From contig NZ_JANRKL010000209.1 of assembly GCF_033763495.1 (NCBI RefSeq), positions 1 to 64,000 on the forward strand: a stretch of DNA of 64,000 nucleotides, written 5' to 3'. Position numbers and translations under genes: made by a program. Shown here one piece after another: positions 51,008 to 60,051 of this stretch (within the stretch, counting starts at the first letter, position 1; every line of letters starts with the position of its first letter). Below the pieces are notes generated by a model. That model had not been told where the DNA came from. It ran no database searches and saw only the letters and a list, made by a program, of their open reading frames with translations. The DNA is from Haliscomenobacter sp033763495 (GTDB lineage: Bacteria; Bacteroidota; Bacteroidia; Chitinophagales; Saprospiraceae).

Positions 51008-51740
51008 AAAAGTTACTCACCAGGGAAACAATCAAGGTATGGTTGTTTTCCACTACCGATTTTCCATTGGGCTGTAAGGCGCGTTGTTGCACCATCTGAT
51101 TCATGTAGCCCAATTCCAGGCTGAGTTTTTTATCGAGCTTCCAGCCCAGGCCAGCAGCAATGCGGTTTTGGTCGTAAATGTTGACCCCCACGTTTTTGCC
51201 AAAATTGATAAAAATCTCATCGTACACAAAGCCGTACAATTTATACTCCTCAGCCTTTTGCAGCGGTATGTTCATCCGTCCGAAGTAGCGAATCCGGTTT
51301 TCAAAACGTGGATTGGCCAGGCTTCCAGTGGTACTGTTGCCAAGATAGCGCTGCTCCAGTCGATAACGATTGATAAAAGTAGCCCTGCCAATGGGGGCTT
51401 TGATGATCAACTGCTCCCAAAAGCGGTTTTCAGGAAACTCATGTTTCACCGGGAAATCGCCATAAGGATAGGTTTGTACAAAACAGTAGCCGCCCATGAT
51501 CTGGATGGACTTGGAGAGGTTGTATCCAATGCCAGCCCGTAGCAACAACTGCTGAGCTTCAGGTAAAATATCGGCTCGACGGAATTGTACGTCATGAAAC
51601 AGCAGCCATTTTTCGCTGAGTTTGATGGTGCCATTTTCCATGTACCACGCGTGACCTGAGGGGGCTACTATTCTTCCTCCTTGAGCAATGGCCCAATAGC
51701 CGATGAAGATAGCAAAGGTCGTCAGAAAGAATTTTTTCAT
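51006..51740 (-). CDS. DUF2490 outer-membrane beta-barrel protein
   Basis: 244 residues with a signal peptide ending near AIAQ. Alternating beta strands with terminal aromatic residues (SLVSNF at the C-terminus), and the DUF2490 features EKWLLFHDVQFRRA, LRAGIGYNLSKSIQIMGGYCF, NRYRLEQRYLG and ELGYMNQMVQ. Such proteins form small barrels in the outer membrane; function is not known. Confidence 0.85.
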   Translation of the reverse strand: MKKFFLTTFAIFIGYWAIAQGGRIVAPSGHAWYMENGTIKLSEKWLLFHDVQFRRADILPEAQQLLLRAGIGYNLSKSIQIMGGYCFVQTYPYGDFPVKHEFPENRFWEQLIIKAPIGRATFINRYRLEQRYLGNSTTGSLANPRFENRIRYFGRMNIPLQKAEEYKLYGFVYDEIFINFGKNVGVNIYDQNRIAAGLGWKLDKKLSLELGYMNQMVQQRALQPNGKSVVENNHTLIVSLVSNF

Positions 51741-51876
51741 CGAGTGATTGATTTAAAAATTGGGGCAGCACAACAAGTACCGCCCCGGACTAGCCTTAAA
51801 AGACAATTTTACAAATAAAATCAAAAAGAAAGAATGGTATAGAATGGAATGAAGGAGTATCGTTCAAAAGTTTAAT

Positions 51877-53499
51877 TTAAGTACGCTGAATCAAATCATC
51901 GTTTTTGCTACGGCGGGCAGCCAAGGGGTGTTTGGACAAAGGCTTGAGCCGCTCGATTCCCTCAAGGGTGAACTTTCCGCCATTGGCTTCGTATTCCCGC
52001 TGAAAATGATGTAAGTTTTCCAATACTGTGTGGTCTACATACCGAGCTTTGGCAAAACTCACCCGTAGTCGAGTTCCGTTAGGAATGTTATGCAAGTGTT
52101 TTTTCAAATTCAATAAGTTGCTGAAGGTGGCTGCCCCTTCAACTTCCAACAGGTGCTCACCCCCTTGCTGGATAACCCGGATTGGCTGGCGGAAAACATA
52201 CCTTATTGGCACGCCTAAGGCCAATTGAATGATGAATTTGGCAGTTATTCCTGCTCCAATGCCAATCAAGAGGTCGGTACAAATCGTCACGATTACAGTA
52301 ATGGAAAAAAGAAAGAGTTGCTCCAAACCAATGTGGTAGGCATGCACAAACTCCCGCGGTGCCGCCAAACGGAAACCTACAAAAATGAGCATTGCCGCCA
52401 AAGAAGCCACCGGAACCATTTTGATCAAGGGCGTAAGCAACACCACAAACAAGAGCAAAGACAGGCCATGGAACAAATTGGCCCAGCGAGTCTGCCCGCC
52501 ATTGTTGATGTTGGCGGCACTGCGGGCTACTTCCGAAATCATGGGCAAGCCGCCCAAAAGGCCGGCAAACATATTGCCAATGCCTACAGCAGTGAGGTCT
52601 TTGCTCAAATTGGCTTTGCGCTGGTAGGGATCCAATAGGTCTACGGCCTTTCCGGTCAACAAAGACTCCAGACTACCTACCAGGGTAAACATCAAGACGT
52701 ATTTCAGGAAAATGGGCAACAAATCGCCACTCATTCCGGCAAAACTGGCATTAAAACCCAATCTCAAATCGCCAGGATTGACCAGCGGCTTAATGTTGGC
52801 ATAATTGGGGTCAGAAAGGTGGAAGTAGCCGCCCAAAAGCACCCCTACAATCAAAACCAGCAGTGCAGGGGGAACTTTTTTCAGCGCGTTCGGCCTGATA
52901 AATTGCCAGCCAAACAGAATTACTAAACTTATAAAACCGATGATGGCCACGTGGTATTCCATATGGTACAGGCTATGCGGCACCATTGTTAGTAATTCCA
53001 AAGGTTCTTTGCCTTTTAATTCCATAGGCGAAATCCCTACGGCCAGGTGAATTTGTTTGGACATGATGATGATGCCAATTGCCGCCAACATGCCGTGAAC
53101 AGCTGAAAGAGGGAAAAAATCAGCCAGTTTAGCCACTTTAAAAATGCCAAACAGCACCTGGATGGCCCCAGCCACAACAACGACGCCGAGGGCCAATTTC
53201 CAGCCCAAATCATTGTTGCCTTGGCCCAATTCTTCTACTGCTCCAGCAACGATGACAATCAAACCCGCCGCAGGCCCCTTGATGGTCAGTTCAGAGCCTG
53301 CAAAAAAAGCAACCGCAATCCCACCGACTATTGCAGTTACTACCCCCATAATGGGTGGAAAATTACTCGCGCCAGCGATCCCTAAGCTCAGAGGTAAGGC
53401 AATCAGGGACACCAAAAATCCTGACAATAGGTCTTTTGACCAGTTTTCTTTAAATCCGGCCCAACCTGTTTTGGGACGAGCAGTGGTTTGTTGTTTCAT
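51877..53499 (-). CDS. SulP-family anion transporter with STAS domain
   Basis: 540 residues. About eleven to fourteen membrane segments beginning DLLSGFLVSLIALPLSLGIAGASNFPPIMGVVTAIVGG, the conserved ELTIKGPAAGLIVIVAG, NMFAGLLGGLPMISEVARS, and a C-terminal STAS domain (GTRLRVSFAKARYVDHTVLENL). SulP members carry sulfate, bicarbonate or other anions with Na+ or H+. Bicarbonate is a reasonable guess because the genome also encodes DabAB, but sulfate cannot be excluded. Confidence 0.88.
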   Translation of the reverse strand: MKQQTTARPKTGWAGFKENWSKDLLSGFLVSLIALPLSLGIAGASNFPPIMGVVTAIVGGIAVAFFAGSELTIKGPAAGLIVIVAGAVEELGQGNNDLGWKLALGVVVVAGAIQVLFGIFKVAKLADFFPLSAVHGMLAAIGIIIMSKQIHLAVGISPMELKGKEPLELLTMVPHSLYHMEYHVAIIGFISLVILFGWQFIRPNALKKVPPALLVLIVGVLLGGYFHLSDPNYANIKPLVNPGDLRLGFNASFAGMSGDLLPIFLKYVLMFTLVGSLESLLTGKAVDLLDPYQRKANLSKDLTAVGIGNMFAGLLGGLPMISEVARSAANINNGGQTRWANLFHGLSLLLFVVLLTPLIKMVPVASLAAMLIFVGFRLAAPREFVHAYHIGLEQLFLFSITVIVTICTDLLIGIGAGITAKFIIQLALGVPIRYVFRQPIRVIQQGGEHLLEVEGAATFSNLLNLKKHLHNIPNGTRLRVSFAKARYVDHTVLENLHHFQREYEANGGKFTLEGIERLKPLSKHPLAARRSKNDDLIQRT

Positions 53500-53581
53500 A
53501 AGGAATACTTATTTGGGTCAAAAATCTCCTGGTTGCAACAGGTAGAGCTTCCTGCGCAGGAGTGATTATTCCGTCAGATTC

Positions 53582-53687
53582 CTTAATTGGGTGAAATTTT
53601 GCTTATTGAGGTTAAAGATGGGGGAAAAGAATTCCCCCAACCCATGTTCGGACGCTTCTCTCCAACGTCCGAAAAACCCCAATTAAG
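53582..53687. other. three-helix structured intergenic region
   Basis: An outer stem CTTAATTGGG (53582-53591) with CCCAATTAAG (53678-53687) encloses two hairpins: TGGGGGAA/TTCCCCCA (53619-53639) and TTCGGACG/CGTCCGAA (53647-53673). The layout resembles a folded RNA junction. It lies in the 310-base gap between divergent sulP and histidine kinase genes and could be the leader of either or a small RNA. No gene is evident in the gap. Confidence 0.5.
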
Positions 53688-53809
53688 CTCTTGGCGATCT
53701 TCCTTCCAGTCGATTGGTTAGAATGATGATGTAGGCTGTTTCTTACGACACAAATTTCTGGATTCAAGGAGAAACTTCAGGGGCGACTTTGCCCGCTTGA
53801 GGGCACAGA

Positions 53810-54904
53810 TTGGCCATTTCAGGGGCGGGACTTGACATTCCGGAATACAACTATTCTGAAGAGCGTGTATTTTGCAGCAAAAATCAGATTTTGAAATTCC
53901 AACGTTATTTCCGGAAAATTGCGGTTTGGTCTACACTGGCAATTACTTTTTTCTTCATGCTCAATCGGGCGGTAGATGGAGAATACAAGGATGTGTTGCA
54001 TGCATCCATCGACTTTTTGGTATTGTGCACTTATTCCATTTTGATCTGGCAATTCAATTTCGCGTTGGACAAGCAAGAGAATCGATTGAAAAAATTCTTC
54101 AAATCGGAGGCCATCCGGCTCTTTGTGCAAAGTGCGATCAGCTTGTTTGTTGGCATCACCTTGGTTGTAGTGGTTGAGTTCATTGTTCACAAAACCATCA
54201 AGGAAGAAAATGCACCGCTGCCCTTTTTCATTTTTCGGGGCATCCTCATCAACATCATCCTACAAATTCTCTTCTACGCGGTGCGTTCGGTTTACCAAAT
54301 CCAACAAGTACAAGTAAGCAATGCCCAGTTGATGGAAATGAGCGCAAAAGCTCAAATGGATCTGTTGCGCCAGCAGGTCAATCCCCATTTTTTATTCAAC
54401 GCCTTGAATACCCTCAAAACCTTAGTCAAAAGCAACAATCCCAATGCTCAGGACTTCATTGTTCAGTTGGCGGACGTGTACCGCTATTTGTTACAAAATA
54501 ACCAAAAAGAAAAAGTGTCCCTGCGTGAAGATCTTTCAATTGCCCGTTCCTACGCCAGTTTGATCCACGCACGGTTTGAAGACAATTTTAAACTTGAAGT
54601 GGAGCTGTCACCAGAGATATATGAGACTTATACTCCTCCCAATACCTTCCAACTACTCATTGAAAACGCGGTAAAACACAACGTGATAGGTAATGGGAAA
54701 GCGCTCTTAGTCGAAATTTACAACGAAGATGGCCACATCATCATTCGCAACAACCTCCAGCCCAAACGCACCGTTGAACACCATACCGGACTTGGCCTTG
54801 AGAACATCCACCAACGATATCAGCTCCTTAGCAACCAGGAAGTTAAAGTATTGAAAGGAGAAAAATACTTTGAAGTGTGGCTACCTGTTTTGAGTGAAAA
54901 GTGA
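53810..54904 (+). CDS. LytS-type sensor histidine kinase
   Basis: Up to 364 residues. Four membrane helices (about 38-170), then QVNPHFLFNALNTLKTL with the phosphorylated His, and HATPase motifs FQLLIENAVKHNVIG and TGLGLENIHQRYQLL. The exact start is uncertain: the ATG at 53810 is the only early ATG, but a TTG start at ILKFQRYF (about 53890) would place the first membrane helix closer to the N-terminus. Its partner regulator is encoded convergently at 54977-55747, an unusual arrangement. Confidence 0.88.
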   Translation: MAISGAGLDIPEYNYSEERVFCSKNQILKFQRYFRKIAVWSTLAITFFFMLNRAVDGEYKDVLHASIDFLVLCTYSILIWQFNFALDKQENRLKKFFKSEAIRLFVQSAISLFVGITLVVVVEFIVHKTIKEENAPLPFFIFRGILINIILQILFYAVRSVYQIQQVQVSNAQLMEMSAKAQMDLLRQQVNPHFLFNALNTLKTLVKSNNPNAQDFIVQLADVYRYLLQNNQKEKVSLREDLSIARSYASLIHARFEDNFKLEVELSPEIYETYTPPNTFQLLIENAVKHNVIGNGKALLVEIYNEDGHIIIRNNLQPKRTVEHHTGLGLENIHQRYQLLSNQEVKVLKGEKYFEVWLPVLSEK

Positions 54905-54979
54905 TGAGTGATAAGAGATGAATTGTCAATAACGCTGCGGTAGCCAATTCAGCATTTATCATTCATCACTTTTCACTCA
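54891..54979. repeat. 35-bp-arm palindrome overlapping two convergent stop codons
   Basis: Arms 54891-54925 and 54945-54979 pair at 31 of 35 positions. The left arm includes the last codons and stop of the histidine kinase; the right arm includes the stop of the LytTR regulator. The loop contains CGCTGCGGTAGCC, identical to part of the element at 55764-55830. AGTGAAAAGTGA in the arm is shared with 29041-29129. Confidence 0.78.
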
Positions 54980-55747
54980 CCTCGTGTTCATCCATTGCAA
55001 AAACTCACTTGCCTTCGCTTTACTAACGGTAATTTGATCGTGGCATTTTACTTTGGGTTTAATTTTGAGTTTCCTAGCAAAATCCTGTTCAACAGATTCA
55101 ATCAACTCAAAATTAATCAGGTGTTGGCGGTTGGCGCGGTAAAATTGTTGGTGGCCCACCATTCGTTCAATTTCTTCTAAAGAATGTGGTATGAGATAGG
55201 TATTTCCTTTAAAAGTTTGCAAACAAACATCTTCACCGAGTATATAAAACAAGGCAATCTCCTTGGTAGGTATTGGGATGAAATTGCCCCGAAAAGAGAC
55301 TAAAAAGTTGCTCTTCAAACCTCCATTTGTGCGGAAAGTATCCATTGCCTCGGCAAAAGCGCGAAAATCTGGGACATCGGCTCGAAAAAAACTGGCTAGC
55401 GATTTCACTTTATCCAAGGCCAGGCGCACATCGCCTACACTAAAGGGTTTCAAAACATAGGCTACGCCATTGGTCTGAAAAGCTTGTAGCGCATATTCAT
55501 CGTAAGCAGTGCAAAACACCACTGGGCAAGCGATGGTAGTTTCCTTAAAAAGTTCAAAGCTGAGGCCATCCGCCAACTGAATGTCTAAAAAAATCAAATC
55601 CGGAGCCGGTGGGTAAGCCAAAAAATTAAGGGTGCCTTCAATCGAATCAGTGATACCCAGAATGGTGATGGAAGGATCGATTTCCTGGAGGGTTTCACTC
55701 AAGTCCTGGGCGGTCTTGGGCTCGTCTTCTACGATTAGCACTTTCAT
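54977..55747 (-). CDS. LytTR-family response regulator
   Basis: 256 residues. Receiver domain: IVEDEPKT acidic pocket, LIFLDIQLADG with the phosphoacceptor Asp, VLKPFSVGDV Lys; LytTR domain about 150-250 (PTKEIALFYILGEDVCLQTFKGNTYLIPHSLEEIERM, FYRANRQHLINFELIESV). It converges on the histidine kinase at 53810-54904 and is its likely partner. A perfect 30-bp palindrome lies just upstream of the start. Confidence 0.92.
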   Translation of the reverse strand: MKVLIVEDEPKTAQDLSETLQEIDPSITILGITDSIEGTLNFLAYPPAPDLIFLDIQLADGLSFELFKETTIACPVVFCTAYDEYALQAFQTNGVAYVLKPFSVGDVRLALDKVKSLASFFRADVPDFRAFAEAMDTFRTNGGLKSNFLVSFRGNFIPIPTKEIALFYILGEDVCLQTFKGNTYLIPHSLEEIERMVGHQQFYRANRQHLINFELIESVEQDFARKLKIKPKVKCHDQITVSKAKASEFLQWMNTR

Positions 55748-55763
55748 TGTAAAATGGTTTAGG

Positions 55764-55850
55764 GAAGTTGAGGCTACCGCAGCGACTTAGACATCGTCCT
55801 TGTCTAAGTCGCTGCGGTAGCCTCAACTTCTCAACTCCTCAACTATCTTC
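55764..55850. repeat. perfect 30-bp inverted repeat, CTACCGCAG family
   Basis: Arms 55764-55793 and 55801-55830 are exact complements with a 7-base loop; a tail of CAACT/CTCAACTCC units continues to 55850. It is a close relative of the element at 19528-19629 and shares CGCTGCGGTAGCC with 54933-54945. It lies between the dicarboxylate symporter stop and the LytTR regulator start. Confidence 0.82.
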
Positions 55851-55856
55851 AACTTT

Positions 55857-57260
55857 CTAAACTTGCGCAAACGGCTCTTCATCCACAAAATTCGTCTCCC
55901 CTTCCCACTGACCTACGATAGCCGTTGCCAGGCAATTACCCAAGGTATTGGTGGCTGTGCGCCCCATATCCATCAGGGCGTCGATACCCAGGATGGCTGC
56001 AATGGGCCAATCAGGTAAACCAAATGAAGCAGCGGTTCCAGTCAGAATCACCAAAGATGCACGCGATACCCCGGCGATGCCCTTAGTGGTCAACATCAAA
56101 GTCAGCAGCATGGTGATTTGGGCTCCAATGGGCATTTCAATTTTACCCGCTTGCGCCACAAAAATGGCAGCAAGGGACAAGTATAAGGTGGAGCCATCCA
56201 GGTTAAAACTCAATCCGGTAGGCAAAACAAAGGAAACCACCCGGCGGGAAACACCCATTTTTTCCATGTTTTCAAGAGCCTTGGGTAGTGCTGCCTCTGA
56301 ACTGGTTGTCGCAAAAGCAATGGTGACAGGCTCAGCGGCGTATTTCCAAAAACGCCGAATCGGAATGCGGAAAATCAAGGCAGCAGGTAGCAATACCCCC
56401 AGAATAAAGACGATTAAGGCACCATATAAGGTAAGCAGCAGGAGTCCCAGATTGGCAAAAACGCCAAGTCCCAATTTGGCTACAGTGTAGGCAATTGCCC
56501 CACCAACGCCAAAAGGCGCAAAATACATGACGATGTTGGTGAATTTGAACATAATTTCGGACAAACTCTCCGCAAAAGTCAGGAAAGGGCGGCGGTGCTC
56601 TGGCTTAACCTGCGTCATGGCAAAGGCGAAAATCAAACAAAAGACGACAATTTGCAGGATTTCCCCTTCGGCTACAGATTTGATCAGGTTTTCAGGAAAA
56701 GTATGCAAAACGATCTCAGGGCCAGTCATGGGTTTGCGCACCTCCGGTAGTGTCTCGGATGTTGGCATGGGCGGCAGGTTTTCGCCTGCTTTGGTGATAT
56801 TGATGGCTGCCAACCCGATTACCAAGGCAATGGTGGTCACAATTTCAAAATAAATAATCGCTTTCAGCCCCATCCGGCCTACCGATTTCATGTCGGAATG
56901 CCCGGCAATACCCACCAGCAAAGTACCAAAAATCAGCGGTGCGACAATGGTTTTGATCAATTTGATGAACACTTTGCTCATCACATTGTACCATTCGGCA
57001 CCCCCAGGCAGGGTATGGCCAACTTCGGCACCCAAAACCAGCGCAAAGAGAATCCAGGTGGTGATGCTTTTTTTTCGATAAGCCAGATAGGCCAGACCAG
57101 CCAGGCCAACCCACCGGGCAATGGTCGCAACCTGGTCAGGTAAAACTTGGAGCTTATAGGCCAGGAAGTTGATAAATAAAGCGATACCAACAACTATCCA
57201 TACAGGCAATTGCTCTCTCAAGGTCAGTTGTGGGGAAGATTTGGTGTTTGTTTGTTCCAT
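55857..57260 (-). CDS. dicarboxylate/amino acid:cation symporter
   Basis: 467 residues from MEQTNTKSSPQLTLREQ. DAACS (GltP/DctA) family: hydrophobic helices, the re-entrant hairpin serine-rich motif AFATTSSEAALP, and the second signature GLSFNLDGSTLYLSLAAIFVAQ, followed by MDMGRTATNTLGN (NMDG-like ion and substrate site). Imports glutamate, aspartate, succinate, fumarate or malate with Na+ or H+. Substrate within that set cannot be chosen from sequence. Confidence 0.92.
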   Translation of the reverse strand: MEQTNTKSSPQLTLREQLPVWIVVGIALFINFLAYKLQVLPDQVATIARWVGLAGLAYLAYRKKSITTWILFALVLGAEVGHTLPGGAEWYNVMSKVFIKLIKTIVAPLIFGTLLVGIAGHSDMKSVGRMGLKAIIYFEIVTTIALVIGLAAINITKAGENLPPMPTSETLPEVRKPMTGPEIVLHTFPENLIKSVAEGEILQIVVFCLIFAFAMTQVKPEHRRPFLTFAESLSEIMFKFTNIVMYFAPFGVGGAIAYTVAKLGLGVFANLGLLLLTLYGALIVFILGVLLPAALIFRIPIRRFWKYAAEPVTIAFATTSSEAALPKALENMEKMGVSRRVVSFVLPTGLSFNLDGSTLYLSLAAIFVAQAGKIEMPIGAQITMLLTLMLTTKGIAGVSRASLVILTGTAASFGLPDWPIAAILGIDALMDMGRTATNTLGNCLATAIVGQWEGETNFVDEEPFAQV

Positions 57261-57337
57261 CTCGTGCTGTCTGTAATTTGGTTTCAGCTTACAAGATAGC
57301 AACAATGGTGAAAAACCTAGGGCAGCGGCTAAAAATC

Positions 57338-58219
57338 TTAAAATTGCCGGGATATGGACAAACTGAAAAAGGCACTGCTGGTTTGTTCCTCAGTATAGGT
57401 TTCACCAGGCAATGGCACCGGGATGACCAAATTTGGTGACAGGCTAAAAGTCCAATTGCCCGCATAGTAATACAGGGGTACCGCCAAATTGATGCTCATC
57501 AGACCAAAAACATTGGTGCTGCTTTCTTGTCGGGGCCTGGGGTTCGGGGTTGGGAGTTTCTTTTTGCGCTCCGCCCAGCGTACTCCGCTTGTCCTTTCAA
57601 ATTGGGTCAAAGGCAAGGTGTAAAAGGGAATGTTCTCGGTGCCAAACAAACCCGAAAGGGATGGAGCAAGGGCACAATTGCCCAGGAATCCTTTTTGCCC
57701 CAGGGGCCAATATCCCGAAGAAAAAAGGTTGAGCCGATATCCATTCTCTTCCCCCAGCATAGCGGTGAATGAGGTGCCTATATTAAACGCACCAAAAGTC
57801 AAATCGGTGGATAGTCCAATGCCATTGCTCAGCAATCCCTCTTCAGCAGGGTTAAAAAAGGTGTGGGCAAATGAAAAGCCATAACGCCAATTGGAAGTAA
57901 AGGAGCCGGCAAAACCTAGGCTCAGGTTGGTCTGCGTATAGGACAACAATGCCGAATCACCGTAGATGCTGCCGCTCAATCCAGCGTACAAGCCAGTAGG
58001 GTGGCTGTAAAAAACACCCGGAAACAGGCCAAACTGACTAGTTCCAAAATCTCGCCCCGCCGAAAGTACCCGACTATTGAATGTGGTGGAGATTGTCCAG
58101 GAAGCGGTTTTGATTTGTTCAGTTTGAAAACTGGTGTCGGGCAAGCGGTTGATATCGGGGTTTTGGGCAAAAAGCTGGCCCACCAAAATCAGGATTAAGC
58201 TGGTGAATAAGGGTTTCAT
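57338..58219 (-). CDS. outer-membrane beta-barrel protein, unknown
   Basis: 293 residues with a signal peptide (to about LFAQ) and amphipathic strands throughout (FYSHPTGLYAGLSGSIYG, NLSLGFAGSFTSNWRYGFSFAH, LAVPLYYYAGNWTFSLSPNLVIPVP), ending in the aromatic terminus LSISRQF. These features fit a barrel of 12-14 strands. No family recognised. Confidence 0.7.
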   Translation of the reverse strand: MKPLFTSLILILVGQLFAQNPDINRLPDTSFQTEQIKTASWTISTTFNSRVLSAGRDFGTSQFGLFPGVFYSHPTGLYAGLSGSIYGDSALLSYTQTNLSLGFAGSFTSNWRYGFSFAHTFFNPAEEGLLSNGIGLSTDLTFGAFNIGTSFTAMLGEENGYRLNLFSSGYWPLGQKGFLGNCALAPSLSGLFGTENIPFYTLPLTQFERTSGVRWAERKKKLPTPNPRPRQESSTNVFGLMSINLAVPLYYYAGNWTFSLSPNLVIPVPLPGETYTEEQTSSAFFSLSISRQF

Positions 58220-58325
58220 GAGCAGGTGAATTTAAATTGTGGCGCACAGGGATGCTTGTTTGGATATGCTTTGGGAAAAATCAGAGGTCTGTCACCCCCA
58301 TGCACCACAACAGAATGGGAATAAA

Positions 58326-58799
58326 TTAATTCACTTTAGTCCGACGATTGGCGGCATTTTCTACCGCCGTGTTGCGCCGTGCATCCGAATTTTGCTGGGC
58401 AGTTCCCCTACGTGCGGCACCATTGGCTGCTCCGGTTTCCTGGCGTGCAGCTGAGTTGGACTTGGCATTCCCCAGGCGCTCCTTGGAATTCTGATCTGCC
58501 AATTTTTTTGCTTCGTCCTTGGTCACTTCGCCATCGGCAGCAGCAGCTTCACGCTCTCCTTTGTTTTCGTCATAAGTAGCCTTGCGGACTTCGCTGTTGG
58601 CCCCTTTGGTTGCTTCCCGATTGGCCTGACCAGCAGTAGCCGTCTCTTTTCGGGTAGTCGAATTGCTTTTGGCAGTTTCGCGGCGATTTTGGGCATTTTG
58701 CTCCGGGATGGTGGTTGATTGGGCATTGCTGTTCACAAAGCTCAAAGTCATCAGGGCCAGGGTGCAGGCGAAAAAGCGAATCATCAATTTAGTTGACAT
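58326..58799 (-). CDS. secreted protein of tandem 11-residue repeats
   Basis: 157 residues from MSTKLMIRFFACTLAL; a longer frame to 58859 would run into the palindromic element upstream and is unlikely. After a signal peptide (ending near SNAQ) the mature chain is made of about eleven copies of a degenerate 11-residue unit, for example QNAQNRRETAK, SNSTTRKETAT, ANSEVRKATYD, QNSDARRNTAV, with a 3-residue slip in the middle. It is rich in Ala, Asn, Thr, Arg and Glu and has almost no aromatic residues. Such 11-mers resemble LEA-type or hendecad coiled sequences; the role is unknown. Confidence 0.75.
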   Translation of the reverse strand: MSTKLMIRFFACTLALMTLSFVNSNAQSTTIPEQNAQNRRETAKSNSTTRKETATAGQANREATKGANSEVRKATYDENKGEREAAAADGEVTKDEAKKLADQNSKERLGNAKSNSAARQETGAANGAARRGTAQQNSDARRNTAVENAANRRTKVN

Positions 58800-58834
58800 G
58801 GTTTTAAAATTTTTAGGTGAAAAATGTACGCTTG

Positions 58835-58956
58835 AGGGCGCTAAAAAATAAGTGCTCATTTTGCCAGAGGATTAGATAAGAAAACGATTCATTTCAAGTG
58901 CCTTAGCTAATCCTTTGGCTCAAGAAAAATGAGCACTTATTTTTGCCCACTACTTG
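58835..58956. repeat. palindromic element with asymmetric TCTTGA insertion (copy B)
   Basis: About 122 bases, inverted relative to copy A at 50896-51007. Arms share AAAAATAAGTGCTCATTTT and GCCAAAGGATTAG-type sequence; only the right arm (read in reverse) has the TCTTGA insertion. It ends with CCACTACTTG, the complement of CAAGTAGTGG. It begins 36 bases upstream of the 11-residue-repeat gene start. The remaining gap 58957-59231 shows no gene. Confidence 0.8.
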
Positions 58957-59231
58957 TTGTTTGATGATTCAAAAGTATAGGGCTGAACAAGGCTTGCCAA
59001 CTTTATTCAACCCAGGGCGAGAAGCCTTCAACCAATGGTGAGATTTCTTCAATTTGGTAGTTAGATTAAACCCATCAAGCGTAACCAATCGACTTTTCTA
59101 TACGTCTTTCCGGAGTAGAAATGCGCTTTGATCCAAAAAAAATCCACACTGATCGGAATTTGAAAAGATCAAAGGTGTTTTGTACCTTATCTTTAGAACA
59201 CTTTCCCGAACGATAAATCAAGTACCGCACC

Positions 59232-60044
59232 ATGTCAAACCTTCGTACCTACCTGAAAGAACATTTCAATCAATTCCTGTACACCCTCCACTCCATTCCG
59301 GAGGCTGTGCGGTTTTTTCGCAAAAACCGTTTATGGGAAGGTTTCCTAAGCTATGGTTGGGTAAACAAAATATTGATCCTGGTGGGCATCATTGCGGGCG
59401 TCAGAACCCTGGCCAATGTTTTTGAATCTGTAAATGCGGTAGATACCTCCAACGCCATGGCCTTGATGAGTTCGATGGATAATTTTGTGAACAATCTGGT
59501 CAAAAACCAGTGGGAATTTTTTACCGACGAAGGCTTCCGCTACGGCATTTTGATCTTGCTTGAAATTTTCATTTTCCATGTTTGTCACCGCACCGTAGAC
59601 ATTTTATTAAAAGACCAAATGCGGGAACCCCGCCTCAATGACTTCATCAAGGCTCAAATCCGCATTGCTGTATTGGGGGTAATTTGTATGGTAATAGAAG
59701 GGATAGTAGTTTCGGTTGTCGAACCCATTCTTGAAGGCACTCCAGTGATTTCCTGGCTCAAAGAACCCATCTTATTTTTTATCCATTGTTTCTTCATGGG
59801 CGTCCTGATTTTGGACAACTACAATGAAATGTTTGGCCTGAAAATTAAAGACAGTTTTAAATATTCACTGCGTTTTCCTGGCATCGCCCTGGCGGTAGGT
59901 ATGGTTCTGCGGATCTGTTTCGTGGTGCCTGTAATTGGGCCAGTTGTTGGTACTTTGGTCACTGCAGTAACCGTATCCATCGTGATGCATGAATTGGCCA
60001 ATTTGCAGTTGGGTGATGGGGATTGGGAAGAGGAGCTGGTGTAA
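59232..60044 (+). CDS. EI24/CysZ-like membrane protein
   Basis: 270 residues with about five hydrophobic segments. The C-terminal block IKDSFKYSLRFPGIALAVGMVLRICFVVPVIGPVVGTLVTAVTVSIVMHEL resembles the EI24/CysZ fold (FPG-x and VPVIGP motifs). Members include sulfate permease-like proteins; transport by this protein is not shown. It converges on the phosphopantetheinyl transferase, 7 bases away. Confidence 0.65.
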   Translation: MSNLRTYLKEHFNQFLYTLHSIPEAVRFFRKNRLWEGFLSYGWVNKILILVGIIAGVRTLANVFESVNAVDTSNAMALMSSMDNFVNNLVKNQWEFFTDEGFRYGILILLEIFIFHVCHRTVDILLKDQMREPRLNDFIKAQIRIAVLGVICMVIEGIVVSVVEPILEGTPVISWLKEPILFFIHCFFMGVLILDNYNEMFGLKIKDSFKYSLRFPGIALAVGMVLRICFVVPVIGPVVGTLVTAVTVSIVMHELANLQLGDGDWEEELV

Positions 60045-60051
60045 TATAAAT

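Noticed and set aside
53760..53840. Possible short hairpin repeats just before the histidine kinase (GGGGCGACTTTGCCC, CAGGGGCGGGAC)
   Set aside because: Pairing is weak and not repeated elsewhere in the window.
58800..58859. Extending the 11-residue-repeat protein upstream to an ATG at 58859
   Set aside because: The extra 20 residues are encoded by the palindromic element and would sit before an otherwise normal signal peptide.
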